The position numbers and the translations under genes were made by a program. This document shows positions 32,594 to 41,643 of a stretch of 64,000 nucleotides of DNA, piece after piece. Position 1 is the stretch's first letter, and every line of letters starts with the position of its first letter. The notes under the pieces were generated by a model. It was not told the DNA's origin and ran no database searches. It saw only the letters and a list, made by a program, of their open reading frames with translations. Origin of the DNA: Alphaproteobacteria bacterium (GTDB lineage: Bacteria > Planctomycetota > Phycisphaerae > UBA1845); contig JANQQE010000014.1 of assembly GCA_028285105.1 (NCBI GenBank), positions 164,257 to 228,256 on the forward strand, given 5' to 3'.

Positions 32594-33556
32594 TTACGGG
32601 TAAATCAACGAGTCGGTCGTCGAATCTCCGATCGAACCGGTGAACACGTCAACGCCCGGATAGAGATTCATGCCATTCGGAATCAAACCCGACTGACGGG
32701 CTTCACCTAGGGCGTTAACACCCATGAGCGTAAAGATGTTGTCGTTATCGATACCCTGAAGCGGGTTCTTATGGAACGACGCATGGCCGTCACCAAAGAG
32801 TACGTTCTGCCCTTCGCCGGTTCCACGTCCACCGTGGTTCGGCGAGTTGAAGGGCTGCCATGCCTGCGGGCTCATGTTCTTGCCCGGATCGAGGATGTCG
32901 CTGTTATCCCATTCTGCCGAGGTCGACGGCATCGCAGTTGTAACACCCGCATCTCCGTATGGGCTGTGATCGGAGAACACAGCCATTCGGGGATCGATAT
33001 CTTCGCTGCCACGGGTCTGGAACGGACCGTAAGGCACTTGATAACCGTAGCTGACGTTTTTGGCTTCCTTGAAATCGTAGAAGCAATCCACGTTCTGGTT
33101 GTTTTCGATCTGATCGCCGGAACTTGGGCAGATGAAAGACTTTGGCGTAACTTCACCCGAACGAACGAGCATCCACATCGCACGAGTGACAGAAAGGATC
33201 GTTACATTATCCTCTGACTTTGAGTAGCGAGTGGGCTGATTCGCAGGCGGAACAACCGCTTCGTTGCAAGGTGTCGGCGAATCAATGTCGCCAAATCCAA
33301 TTTCCACATCTGCAACTTGCCATTCGATGCCCGTGCCCGTGGTCTCATTGAATGTCGGGGTCGGCCAATGCTCTTCGTTATCGTTGGCATAAATCTTGAC
33401 TGCGGTACCGTAACCCTTGACCTGGGTACCACACACCAATCGCTTGCTCAATTCGCGAGCACGCGAGAGGCTCGGCAACAAGATCGAAATCAGCAGGGCG
33501 ATGATTGCCACCACCACCAGCAGTTCGATCAGCGTAAACGCTTTTCTCGACTTCAT
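32594..33556 (-). CDS. Prepilin-type N-terminal cleavage/methylation domain protein
   Basis: The 320-residue protein has a type IV prepilin leader (MKSRKAFTLIELLVVVAIIALLIS), with the cleavage site before F7 and E at position 5 of the mature form. After a 20-residue hydrophobic helix comes a globular part. Near the C-terminus a histidine-glycine segment (VLFGDGHASFHKNP) resembles the H-X9-DG motif of planctomycete pseudopilin-like proteins. Such proteins occur in many copies in planctomycetes; their role (type II secretion-like or surface) is unsettled. AAGGAG precedes the ATG, and an intrinsic terminator follows. Confidence 0.87.
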   Translation of the reverse strand: MKSRKAFTLIELLVVVAIIALLISILLPSLSRARELSKRLVCGTQVKGYGTAVKIYANDNEEHWPTPTFNETTGTGIEWQVADVEIGFGDIDSPTPCNEAVVPPANQPTRYSKSEDNVTILSVTRAMWMLVRSGEVTPKSFICPSSGDQIENNQNVDCFYDFKEAKNVSYGYQVPYGPFQTRGSEDIDPRMAVFSDHSPYGDAGVTTAMPSTSAEWDNSDILDPGKNMSPQAWQPFNSPNHGGRGTGEGQNVLFGDGHASFHKNPLQGIDNDNIFTLMGVNALGEARQSGLIPNGMNLYPGVDVFTGSIGDSTTDSLIYP

Positions 33557-34175
33557 GATACTGTTCTCCTTAATGACAGTACGGACGCACGCGCACTGGA
33601 TCCGCCGTCAGCCGATAAGCCGCCGGCTTGCTAAATGGATTAATAAACATGATTGCCGGATTCGTTAGAATCAACCAACGCCTCTCCGCCAAACGATGCG
33701 AGCCCAGAGCGCAAACCACCAAGAGAACGCCCCATGGTGGAAATTTCCAGACATTATCGGCGACTACCATTCTGATCCGTGCGCGCCAAGACCTACGCTC
33801 GATCAAAGTCGCCCATGCATTACCACATTTGTCGCGAACGTACTTACCTGCGCGACTTCAGTGGTGTTTGAGGAGGGTCATGACAGGGAGGGATAATTGA
33901 AGTCAGTTCGATCAATCGACCAGTACGAACAATCAACCTGAACCAAACGGTTCATCTGAATATGATAGATAATGGCTGTATGCTTACGGCTATCCCTGGA
34001 TCAAAAACCTTGCCTCACATTCCGTTAATAATGTTACCAACGCCATTGGTGGCAGTCAATCAACATCCAACCACCAAGAGCGGCCTGTTGCGATCCTCAC
34101 AGCCCGATTCAACTCAAACTGTGCGAAATTAAGCAGCCAAGGCGGATTGGCCAATTTCCATCTGGCACCAAACAC
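33557..34175. other. Intergenic region, 619 bases
   Basis: The stretch lies upstream of the pilin-like gene (minus) and downstream of the DUF362 gene (minus). It holds the pilin promoter region and the 3' end of the DUF362 transcript. Open frames of 66-90 codons occur on both strands but have no ribosome site or protein-like family pattern. Nothing else was recognised. Confidence 0.45.
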
Positions 34176-35186
34176 CTAAAGCTTTACTTTTTCAAGCATT
34201 ATTTTATGCATCTCGCTCGTGCCCACACCACGGGCGTCGGCGGCTTCCAGGTATGCCGGAGGACTGGTCTCCCCAATCAACGGCAGACTGACGGCTTTCC
34301 GCACCCGATCGATCAGGTGCAATCCAGTGACATCCACTGCCACCGGATCCGTCCCGCCAATCACGTAGCCACCGTCCCAGATCATGTCTTCGCGAGCGAC
34401 CGGACCCCCATCGAAAACAACCCGCAGCGCGTCAACAATGTGCAACCGCAACTTGTCGCGCACCTGCGGCAGCGCCACGATGTCTCCAATAAACGGCGAG
34501 CAACCATTGGCGTGATACCGCGCAGGATGCTTGACCACAGCGTGCGAAATATTCTTCATCGCGCCCGTCATCACCGCAAGGTTGTGCGTCTTGAGAAACG
34601 GAATATTGACGATCGCAGTCACCTGATCCAGCCATTTGGCCAACCGATCCGAACCGCTGCCGAAATCGAATTGCTCAAGGGACCAACCTGGTTCGGCTGC
34701 TTGCGTTTGTGTGGCTGACCGCAATTCTTCAGACACTTCAACGGCAACCATCTGCGAACGTTGAAACCCGGCATCTTCAAGAGATGCAACCAAGGCACGA
34801 AGCATGGGCCCGGTTGTCGCGATGGTGTCAGCACCGTTGCGATTGAATTTCAGTCCGATCGTATCGTCAGCCTTCAGAAAGGCGTGCCAAGCGTCAGCCG
34901 CCTTTTCCTTGCCACTCAGGCGCGTCACAACCAGTTCCACCAGATCGCGCAGAACGTCTTCATGAATACCAAGCGGTTTGATGACATGCTCGCTGTGGGC
35001 CTGGACGACGCGGACTTGCCTCAATCCATGTCGATTGGTTGTTCGATCCGATGCCGATAGCGGGATCGGTCCGAGCGCAAGCGTACCGGCCGCCACGGCT
35101 GACCTGACGACAAATTCACGTCGTGACAGCGCTGCGTCGCGTTCCTCGCTTGGCAGATGCCAGTTGTCTTCCGTCGATTGACACAT
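34176..35186 (-). CDS. Tat-exported DUF362 protein
   Basis: The 336-residue protein has a twin-arginine signal (SRREFVVRSAVAAGTLALG, around residues 21-40), so it is folded before export, usually because it carries a metal centre. The remainder matches DUF362: DTIGLKFNRNG, the VNIPFLKTHNLAVMTGAMKN segment with KTH and the asparagine, and GGTDPVAVDVTGLHLI. No 4Fe-4S cysteine cluster typical of some DUF362 proteins is seen. Function unknown. The start at 35186 gives a normal-length Tat signal; longer frames upstream are unlikely. Confidence 0.85.
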   Translation of the reverse strand: MCQSTEDNWHLPSEERDAALSRREFVVRSAVAAGTLALGPIPLSASDRTTNRHGLRQVRVVQAHSEHVIKPLGIHEDVLRDLVELVVTRLSGKEKAADAWHAFLKADDTIGLKFNRNGADTIATTGPMLRALVASLEDAGFQRSQMVAVEVSEELRSATQTQAAEPGWSLEQFDFGSGSDRLAKWLDQVTAIVNIPFLKTHNLAVMTGAMKNISHAVVKHPARYHANGCSPFIGDIVALPQVRDKLRLHIVDALRVVFDGGPVAREDMIWDGGYVIGGTDPVAVDVTGLHLIDRVRKAVSLPLIGETSPPAYLEAADARGVGTSEMHKIMLEKVKL

Positions 35187-35276
35187 GATCCGAGACCCTA
35201 TAGGTGTATCGGACCAGCACGCTTGACGCTGACGCTCATGGCAGGATAACCGCATTTTCTAAACAGGCAGAACACT

Positions 35277-36695
35277 TTGAAACGCGACGATCACTTACGC
35301 CAAACAGCAACCGAATTCGGCCAGCAACACCTTTTTCAATACTGGGAATCGCTGTCGGACGATCAGCGTTCAGCGTTGCTCGACGACATCGAGCACATCG
35401 ATTTCGCAACGCTGTCAAAACTGCTCAGTGAAAAAGTCGGCGAGACGCCCCCGATCGACGAATCCAAAATCGACGCCCCACCGGTCTATCCGCATCGACC
35501 GAGTGACGATCAACTCGAACTTTACGCCAGTGCTATCAAGACTGGCGAAATGATGCTCGCAAGTGGTAAGGTCGGCGCGATGGTCGTGGCTGGCGGTCAG
35601 GGCACGCGACTTGGATTCGACGCACCCAAGGGCACGTTTCCGATTTCACCAATTAAGAGCAAAACACTCTTTCAACTGTTCGCCGAAAACATCCTGAATC
35701 TCAATAACACGTTCGGTTGCAAGATACCCTGGTACGTGATGACCAGTTCCGCCACCGACGCGCCGACGCGAGCATTTTTTGAAGAGTACAACAACTTCGG
35801 CCTCGACCCAGGCGACGTTTACTTCTTTGAACAGGGCGTCATGCCAGCCGTCGATGATCACGGCAAGATCATTCTCGCCTCGCCGCATGCCGTCGCGCTC
35901 TCGCCAAACGGGCACGGTGGAAGCCTGCTCGCCATGCGCGACCGGGGCGTTCTCGAAGATGCAAAGCGCCGCGGCGTTGAAATATTCAGCTACTTTCAGG
36001 TCGACAATCCGCTCGTCTCGCCAGCCGACCCATTATTCATCGGTCTGCATGCCAACAGCGAATCGCAGATGTCGAGCATCGCAGTTCCCAAAGCCGACGA
36101 TCTCGAAAAGGTCGGCAACTTCGTCAGCATCGACGGGCGCGTTCAGGTCATCGAATACTCCGACTTACCCGACAGCCTGGCCCACGCGAAGAACGCAGAC
36201 GGCTCGCGCAAACTCAATGCAGGCAGTGTGGCCATCCACCTGATCAACCGATCGTATGTCGAAAGCCTGACCGGTGGCGGCGAACTCAGCCTGCCCTGGC
36301 ACCGCGCCCGCAAGAAAGTGGAGTACTACGACGCAATTGCATCGACAACCGTCCAACCGGATTCACCCAACGCAACAAAGTTTGAAATGTTCATCTTCGA
36401 CGCCATCCCCTTGGCCACGAAATCCATCGTCCTCGAGCAGCGGCGTGAGGATTGCTTCAGCCCAGTCAAGAACGCCGAGGGTGTGGACAGCCCCGCCACT
36501 GCCCGCCGCGACATGATACGCAGAGCAGCGTCGTGGCTGGAATCATGTGGAGTCGACGTACTGCGCAACTCAAAGAAAGAACCGCAGGCAACGATCGAAA
36601 TCTCGCCTCTCAGGGCAATCAATGTCAAACAACTAAGTACGTCATTGCAGACCAAACCCAAAATCAAGACGAACGAAGAGCTGTATCTGGAATAG
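35277..36695 (+). CDS. UDP-sugar pyrophosphorylase (UDPGP/UAP family)
   Basis: The 472-residue enzyme has the nucleotidyl-transfer motif VVAGGQGTRLGFDAPKGTFP (about 103-122) with the conserved G-G-x-G-T-R-L-G and K. HGKIILASPHAVALSPNGHGG, YFQVDNPLV (the metal-binding D) and KVEYYDAIAS also match the eukaryote-like UDP-N-acetylglucosamine/UDP-glucose pyrophosphorylase family. It should make UDP-sugars from UTP and sugar-1-phosphate; whether the sugar is GlcNAc or glucose cannot be decided. It starts with TTG at 35277 without a strong Shine-Dalgarno; no better initiator precedes the conserved region. It is divergent from the DUF362 gene. Confidence 0.88.
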   Translation: MKRDDHLRQTATEFGQQHLFQYWESLSDDQRSALLDDIEHIDFATLSKLLSEKVGETPPIDESKIDAPPVYPHRPSDDQLELYASAIKTGEMMLASGKVGAMVVAGGQGTRLGFDAPKGTFPISPIKSKTLFQLFAENILNLNNTFGCKIPWYVMTSSATDAPTRAFFEEYNNFGLDPGDVYFFEQGVMPAVDDHGKIILASPHAVALSPNGHGGSLLAMRDRGVLEDAKRRGVEIFSYFQVDNPLVSPADPLFIGLHANSESQMSSIAVPKADDLEKVGNFVSIDGRVQVIEYSDLPDSLAHAKNADGSRKLNAGSVAIHLINRSYVESLTGGGELSLPWHRARKKVEYYDAIASTTVQPDSPNATKFEMFIFDAIPLATKSIVLEQRREDCFSPVKNAEGVDSPATARRDMIRRAASWLESCGVDVLRNSKKEPQATIEISPLRAINVKQLSTSLQTKPKIKTNEELYLE

Positions 36696-36734
36696 AAGAC
36701 CTGATCAAGCGCTTCGAATAGTTGGGAAGCATAC

Positions 36735-37313
36735 TCAGACGGCTGCGAGTCGTGCGCTGACTTCGCGTTCACTCAATCCATTCACCGCATTCTGAACGAG
36801 CGCAGCGAACAGAGGCAGGAGGCTGGCGGCTATCAGGATCAACAGATACACGCCACCCTGAATGAAGAAAGCGGCTGCGACCGATGCGATTAACAAACAA
36901 CACAAGGGCAATGCCAGCCAAGTCGGTGCGTTTTGTTCAAGTCCGTTGAAGCGCCGCTGTTCATCGATGCGTATGCACAGGCGGTGAAAACTGAACAGAA
37001 ACCAGATCAGATTGACGAATGGGACAAAGCACAACCCCAAAGCGACGGTGGCTGACGGATCGTTCTGGCGAAGTCGCGGCATCCGTTCGTGCAATTGATT
37101 CAAGTAGATCAGTGTGAAAAGACCGCACGAAACGAAGTGCAGCAATACAACCGACGCGACGGGGAACGGGATAAACGTATGTCGCTGGCCCGTGACAGCC
37201 AACTCGTCCGGGGCGATAAACGACTTGCCGCAACCCGGGCAGCGCGTGGTGCGCCCGGCGATCTGATCGTCGAGTTCGTTGGGCGCGGCGCAATATGGAC
37301 AGGCGACTTGCAT
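36735..37313 (-). CDS. Membrane protein with N-terminal zinc ribbon
   Basis: The 192-residue protein begins with a zinc ribbon made of two CxxC pairs (CPYCAAPNELDD..., CPGCGKSF; cysteines near 5, 8, 25, 28). At least four hydrophobic segments follow. They lie at about 50-72, 90-108, 131-152 and 155-175, with a conserved-looking FHRLCIRIDEQRRFNGLE loop. The zinc ribbon faces the cytoplasm. Similar proteins in planctomycetes are unnamed (DUF4234-like). No function is assigned. Confidence 0.75.
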   Translation of the reverse strand: MQVACPYCAAPNELDDQIAGRTTRCPGCGKSFIAPDELAVTGQRHTFIPFPVASVVLLHFVSCGLFTLIYLNQLHERMPRLRQNDPSATVALGLCFVPFVNLIWFLFSFHRLCIRIDEQRRFNGLEQNAPTWLALPLCCLLIASVAAAFFIQGGVYLLILIAASLLPLFAALVQNAVNGLSEREVSARLAAV

Positions 37314-37485
37314 GTTTCCCGCTCACGAAAGGTTTCCTCTACCTAGATATCGGTGGACGATCACGTAAATCTTACGATGTGTGCGTTACCGATGAAGGCG
37401 CGATAACCGCGACCGATCCGACAGGGTGGCTGGTCAAGATTTTGGGTGGCTGGTCAAAGTTCGGGTGTCCGGTAAAATCAGCCCG

Positions 37486-38472
37486 ATGCCCATCATCAAG
37501 ATCGACAATCTGCGAAAGACCTACCGCGTCCACACCAAGAAAGAAGGTTTGATTGCATCGCTCAAAGGTTTTGTGCGTCGCGAATACCGCACGGTCAAAG
37601 CGGTCGATGGCATCTCTGCCCAAATCGATGCCGGAGAAATCGTCGGGTTTTTGGGTCCCAACGGTGCCGGCAAGACCACCACACTGAAAATGCTCAGTGG
37701 ATTAATCTTTCCGACATCGGGCGAGGCGACCGTTCTTGGATACATACCCTGGAAACGCGAGAACGCCTATCGGCGACAGTTTGCGTTGGTCATGGGGCAG
37801 AAGAACCAACTCTGGTGGGACCTGCCTGCCGTCGATTCGTTCAGGTTACTTAAAGAAATCTACCTCATTGACGACCAGAGCTATCACAAGACCATTGAAG
37901 AATTGACCGGACTCCTCGGTATCGCTGATCTGATGTCGCAACCGGTGCGCGAACTTTCCCTCGGCGAACGAATGAAAATGGAACTCGTTGCCGCGCTGCT
38001 GCACTCACCCAAGGTGCTGCTGCTGGATGAACCGACGATCGGACTCGATGTCGTCTCGCAAGCCAACATCCGTACCTGCCTTCGAGAATACAACCGCGAC
38101 AACAACATCACCGTGCTGCTGACCAGTCACTACATGCAAGATATCGAAGCGCTCTGTCAGCGCGTGGTCATCATCAATCATGGTCGCATCGTGTTCGATG
38201 GCAGACTCAACGAAATCGTCGAGCGGTTCAGCCAGCACAAGATCATCAAATTCCGTTTTCACGAGGGCCAGATGCCGGAACGATTCGATGAGTTCGGCGA
38301 AGTGATGGAACTCGCAGATCCCACCGTCACGCTGAAAGTCGATCGCGCCCAGGTGCCTGAACTCACCGGACATTTTCTCGCGAATTTCGGCGTGGACGAT
38401 ATCGCCATCGAAGAAATCCCGATCGAAGAAGTCATCGGCGATGTTTTCAGCGCTGAAGCGCCGGTGGCGTAA
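37486..38472 (+). CDS. ABC-2 type transporter ATP-binding subunit
   Basis: The 328-residue ATPase has Walker A GPNGAGKTTTLK (about 57-68), a Q-loop (MGQKNQLWWDLPA), the signature LSLGERMKME, Walker B VLLLDEPTIGLD and the H-loop (LLTSHYM). The N-terminus MPIIKIDNLRKTYRVHTKKEGL is typical of the DrrA/NatA/YhaQ-like type that drives PF06182-family permeases (ABC-2). The start at 37486 leaves a normal-length protein. The matching two permeases are at 40838-42456, separated by an inserted MoaD-like/BNR gene pair and one minus-strand gene. The substrate is unknown. Confidence 0.92.
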   Translation: MPIIKIDNLRKTYRVHTKKEGLIASLKGFVRREYRTVKAVDGISAQIDAGEIVGFLGPNGAGKTTTLKMLSGLIFPTSGEATVLGYIPWKRENAYRRQFALVMGQKNQLWWDLPAVDSFRLLKEIYLIDDQSYHKTIEELTGLLGIADLMSQPVRELSLGERMKMELVAALLHSPKVLLLDEPTIGLDVVSQANIRTCLREYNRDNNITVLLTSHYMQDIEALCQRVVIINHGRIVFDGRLNEIVERFSQHKIIKFRFHEGQMPERFDEFGEVMELADPTVTLKVDRAQVPELTGHFLANFGVDDIAIEEIPIEEVIGDVFSAEAPVA

Positions 38473-38601
38473 TCGGACGGTCGTTGATGACCCATTTTGA
38501 GGAAGGCAAGCGTTACGACTTGACAGCCACCTTGTGTCTCCGTTTAGAATGAGGTCGGATCGGGCAGAATTCAACTAAATTGGAATCAAACGGTGTGTGC
38601 G

Positions 38602-38871
38602 ATGATAAACGTTGCTTTCACAGACAACATTCAACGACACGTCGAATGTCCGCCGTGTGCAGTAAACGGTTCGAACGTGCGCGAAGTGCTGGAGGCTGTG
38701 TTTGAATCCAACGGGAAAGCCCGTGGTTACGTTCTCGATGATGCCGGTGCGGTCCGCAAACACATGAACGTCTTTGTCAACGGTACTCAAATCAAAGATC
38801 GCGCCAACCTGACCGATCCGGTGCCCGATGGCGCGTCGGTATACATCATGCAAGCATTGTCTGGCGGTTAA
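38602..38871 (+). CDS. MoaD/ThiS-like small sulfur-carrier protein
   Basis: The 89-residue beta-grasp protein has the ubiquitin-like features of MoaD/ThiS: VREVLEAVFESNGKARGYVLDD, HMNVFVNGTQI, and a C-terminal LSGG ending in Gly-Gly. The terminal Gly can be thiocarboxylated or adenylated, then linked to a partner. It is followed by a BNR-repeat protein after 48 bases, a conserved pair in bacteria whose purpose is unclear; no ThiF/MoeB-like activating enzyme lies beside it. The start at 38602 is one possible; a GTG at 38593 gives three more residues. Confidence 0.8.
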   Translation: MINVAFTDNIQRHVECPPCAVNGSNVREVLEAVFESNGKARGYVLDDAGAVRKHMNVFVNGTQIKDRANLTDPVPDGASVYIMQALSGG

Positions 38872-38919
38872 TACAGCCAGGTATTAACAACAAATTAAGA
38901 CTCCAATGGAGCAACATCC

Positions 38920-40038
38920 ATGAGTGATCGAATGTTCGTCGCCACGCGCAAGGGTTTGTTTCGCATCGACCGCAGTGGTTCCGGTTGGAAAATCGAACAG
39001 GCTGCATTCCTGGGCGATTCGGTCACCATGGTGTTGCCCGATCTGCGCGACGGTTCGGTCTATGCCGCCGTTGGGCACGGTCACTTTGGCGCGAAGATGC
39101 ATCGCTCGACCGACGGCGGGGCGACGTTTGAAGAAATTGCAACACCGACCTATCCCGAGCGTCCCGACGATGTCGAACCCATTCGCCACCCTTACAAAGA
39201 CATGGAAATCCCGTGGAGCCTTGAACTCATCTGGGCGTTGGAATCCGGCGGTGCGGACGAAACCGGCGTGATTTGGTGCGGAACATTGCCCGGTGGACTG
39301 TTTCGCTCAACCGATCACGGCGCATCCTGGCAACTTAACGAAGCACTTTGGAACGAACCGACCCGCAAGGAGTGGTTTGGTGGCGGCTACGACTACCCGG
39401 GCATTCATTCGATCTGCGTCGATCCGCGCGATACGAATCATGTGACCGTGGGTATTTCATGCGGCGGCAGTTGGCAATCCCACGACGGCGGAGACACGTG
39501 GGTATGCCGAAGCGACGGCATGTACGCCGATTACATGCCGCCCGAGATGCGCGAAGTCGGGCATATTCAGGATCCACATCGCACCGTTCAGTGCCCAAGC
39601 GAACCCGATCACCTGTGGACGCAGCATCACAATGGCGTATTCAAAAGCGTAGACGGCGGAAAAAGTTGGATTGATGTGCCAGCCATCAAACCTTCGACGT
39701 TCGGTTTCGCGGTGGCAGTTCATCCCGTCGATCCGAACATCGCCTGGTTTGTCCCTGCCGTCAAAGATGAACATCGGATCCCGGTGGATGGAAAGGTGGT
39801 CGTCGCCCGTACGAAAGACGGTGGAAAAACGTTCGACGTACTGACCGACGGCCTGCCGCAAGAAGATGCGTATGATCTGGTGTTTCGACATGCGCTGGAC
39901 GTCGATGAAACCGGAAGTCGTCTGGCATTCGGCAGCACCACCGGTTCACTGTGGTGTTCAAGCAATCAAGGCGATTCGTGGGAAACGATTTCGGCGAATC
40001 TCCCACCAATTCATGCGGTGCGATTTGTTGACGGTTAG
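38920..40038 (+). CDS. BNR/sialidase-like repeat (beta-propeller) protein
   Basis: The 372-residue protein has no signal peptide and consists of repeated Asp-box-like units: ATRKGLFR, RSTDGGATFEE, RSTDHGASWQL, QSHDGGDTWVC, KSVDGGKSWID, RTKDGGKTFDV and SSNQGDSWET. These place it in the sialidase/BNR and WD40/YVTN-like beta-propeller families. It pairs with the preceding MoaD-like gene, as seen elsewhere in bacteria. It is not a true sialidase judging by the missing catalytic tail, and the partner relationship is the only functional clue. Confidence 0.83.
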   Translation: MSDRMFVATRKGLFRIDRSGSGWKIEQAAFLGDSVTMVLPDLRDGSVYAAVGHGHFGAKMHRSTDGGATFEEIATPTYPERPDDVEPIRHPYKDMEIPWSLELIWALESGGADETGVIWCGTLPGGLFRSTDHGASWQLNEALWNEPTRKEWFGGGYDYPGIHSICVDPRDTNHVTVGISCGGSWQSHDGGDTWVCRSDGMYADYMPPEMREVGHIQDPHRTVQCPSEPDHLWTQHHNGVFKSVDGGKSWIDVPAIKPSTFGFAVAVHPVDPNIAWFVPAVKDEHRIPVDGKVVVARTKDGGKTFDVLTDGLPQEDAYDLVFRHALDVDETGSRLAFGSTTGSLWCSSNQGDSWETISANLPPIHAVRFVDG

Positions 40039-40115
40039 GGTTTCGTTGATGGTTCGGGGTTCGTAGATTCGTCGGCGGCTAAGTCGTAGGGTGGGCCGTG
40101 CCCACCGCCCTCTGT

Positions 40116-40143
40116 CGTCATTCCCGCGCAAGCGGGAATGACG
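40116..40143. repeat. REP-like palindrome, copy 2
   Basis: CGTCATTCCCGC and GCGGGAATGACG form a perfect 12-bp stem around GCAA. It lies between the converging BNR gene and the 40196 gene, like copy 1 at 29082. A smaller hairpin, GGTGGGC-CGT-GCCCACC, is next to it at 40090-40106 and resembles the one at 20023. Confidence 0.7.
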
Positions 40144-40195
40144 TTAACGCGCGTGAGCCACAAAAAAATATCGCCGGACGATCCCGCGCGTTTTG

Positions 40196-40627
40196 TCAGA
40201 CGAGCATTCGCAAAACGAGTAATAGCCCCAGACCAGCCGCCGTTCCATACGCCATGCCGCTGAGGATTCCCTTCAGCGAAAATTGTTCCGGCGAGGGTTG
40301 CGAAACGTGGTCGCCTGTACTTGCTGGTCGCGTTAGCAACGGCGGACAGTCATCGATCACATTGAGTTCCATCGACTCGCCGGACTCGGGCGCATCGTCA
40401 CCCAATCCCAGAACATGGTAGGCGATCGTCGAATCGGAAAGATGGTCGGCCAACCGCCGCACACCGTAGCGCACCTTGACCACTTCGCGCTCGTGCGCAT
40501 CGCTGGCGTCTTCATCATTGAGGTATTCGTCGATCATCAAATCGTCAAAGTACATTTGAGCGCGATCGCGGGCTTTGATGGAGCGACTTCGGCCTCGATC
40601 GTTCTTGCTCTTTTCGCGTTGACTCAT
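40196..40627 (-). CDS. Hypothetical acidic protein with a C-terminal membrane anchor
   Basis: The 143-residue protein has a basic Lys/Arg/Ser-rich start (about 1-20), an acidic middle and a single C-terminal hydrophobic segment (GILSGMAYGTAAGLGLLLVLRMLV), consistent with a tail-anchored protein. No family is recognised. The ATG at 40627 is preceded by AAGGAG. It lies on the opposite strand inside the ABC transporter cluster and converges with the BNR gene. Confidence 0.6.
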   Translation of the reverse strand: MSQREKSKNDRGRSRSIKARDRAQMYFDDLMIDEYLNDEDASDAHEREVVKVRYGVRRLADHLSDSTIAYHVLGLGDDAPESGESMELNVIDDCPPLLTRPASTGDHVSQPSPEQFSLKGILSGMAYGTAAGLGLLLVLRMLV

Positions 40628-40837
40628 GGCGGACAATCTCCTTGAAGTTGCATTGAGATAAGCATCACATATAGACAGGCATCAATGACGCGATCCCAGA
40701 GGAACAAGATCGACGTGGACGAATCCGGTTCTTCACCTAAAATCGACAGACTGCGGTTTCTAGGAATGTCCTTTCCCATGCTTCCCATGTTCACGGCGAC
40801 GGCCAGTCGATTGGGACGAAAAGGCTAAGCGGGGTAT

Positions 40838-41641
40838 ATGCGCAAGTATTGGCAAGTCTTTCGAATCGCCCTCGCGGACCGGTTCGTTTATCGCACTGAT
40901 TTTCTGTTGGGCACGTTCTTGCGCTTCGCGCCGATCGTTACCACCATTGCGCTTTGGCGAGCCGTGTATGCAGGCGCCGGTCGCGAAGAGATCGGCAACC
41001 TGCAATACGGCGAGATGGTGTCGTATTACCTGATCGTCATGATTTCGCGGGCGTTCGGATCGATGCCCGGGTTGGCTTCGACGTTGGCGGCTGACATTCG
41101 CGAAGGCAACCTGCGTAAGTTCATTGTCCAACCGCTGTCCTACGTGATCTATCACCTTCATTTGCGGATGGCACACAAGTCCGTCTACTTCGTGATGGCC
41201 GCCTTCCCTTATGGTCTCGTGTTCTATCTCTGTCGCGAATTCCTGCCCGGTTGGCCGGCGACTGAACTTTGGCCGCTTTGCATTCTTTCGCTCGTGCTTT
41301 CGTTCTTTCTGGGTTTCATGATCAACATGACCATCGGTCTGCTTTCATTCTGGTTCATGGAAGTGACCAGCTTCATGTTTATCTTCATGGTCAGCCAATA
41401 CTTTCTTTCCGGCCACCAGTTCCCGCTGACGCTGCTGCCCGATTGGTTGGAACGTTCGGTGACGCTTTTGCCATTCGCGTATGAAACGTTCTTCCCGGTG
41501 ATGATGCTGATGGGCAAGATGAATCCAACGCAAGCCGGTGAGGTGATTGCGGGACAGTGCATTTGGATCGCGATTCTTTCAACGGTCGTGGCATTCGGCT
41601 GGCGGCGCGGTCTGCGTCGCTACGCGGCGTTTGGAGGTTAA
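40838..41641 (+). CDS. ABC-2 family permease (PF06182 type), subunit 1
   Basis: The 267-residue integral membrane protein has six predicted hydrophobic segments and matches the ABC-2 permease family with the MRKYWQVFRIALADRFVYRTDFLLGTFLRF start and YLIVMISRAFGSMPGLASTLAADIREGNLRKFIVQPLSY. The stop codon overlaps closely with the ribosome site of the next permease gene, so both are cotranslated. Together with the ATPase at 37486 it should form an exporter; the cargo is unknown. Confidence 0.88.
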   Translation: MRKYWQVFRIALADRFVYRTDFLLGTFLRFAPIVTTIALWRAVYAGAGREEIGNLQYGEMVSYYLIVMISRAFGSMPGLASTLAADIREGNLRKFIVQPLSYVIYHLHLRMAHKSVYFVMAAFPYGLVFYLCREFLPGWPATELWPLCILSLVLSFFLGFMINMTIGLLSFWFMEVTSFMFIFMVSQYFLSGHQFPLTLLPDWLERSVTLLPFAYETFFPVMMLMGKMNPTQAGEVIAGQCIWIAILSTVVAFGWRRGLRRYAAFGG

Positions 41642-41643
41642 AG

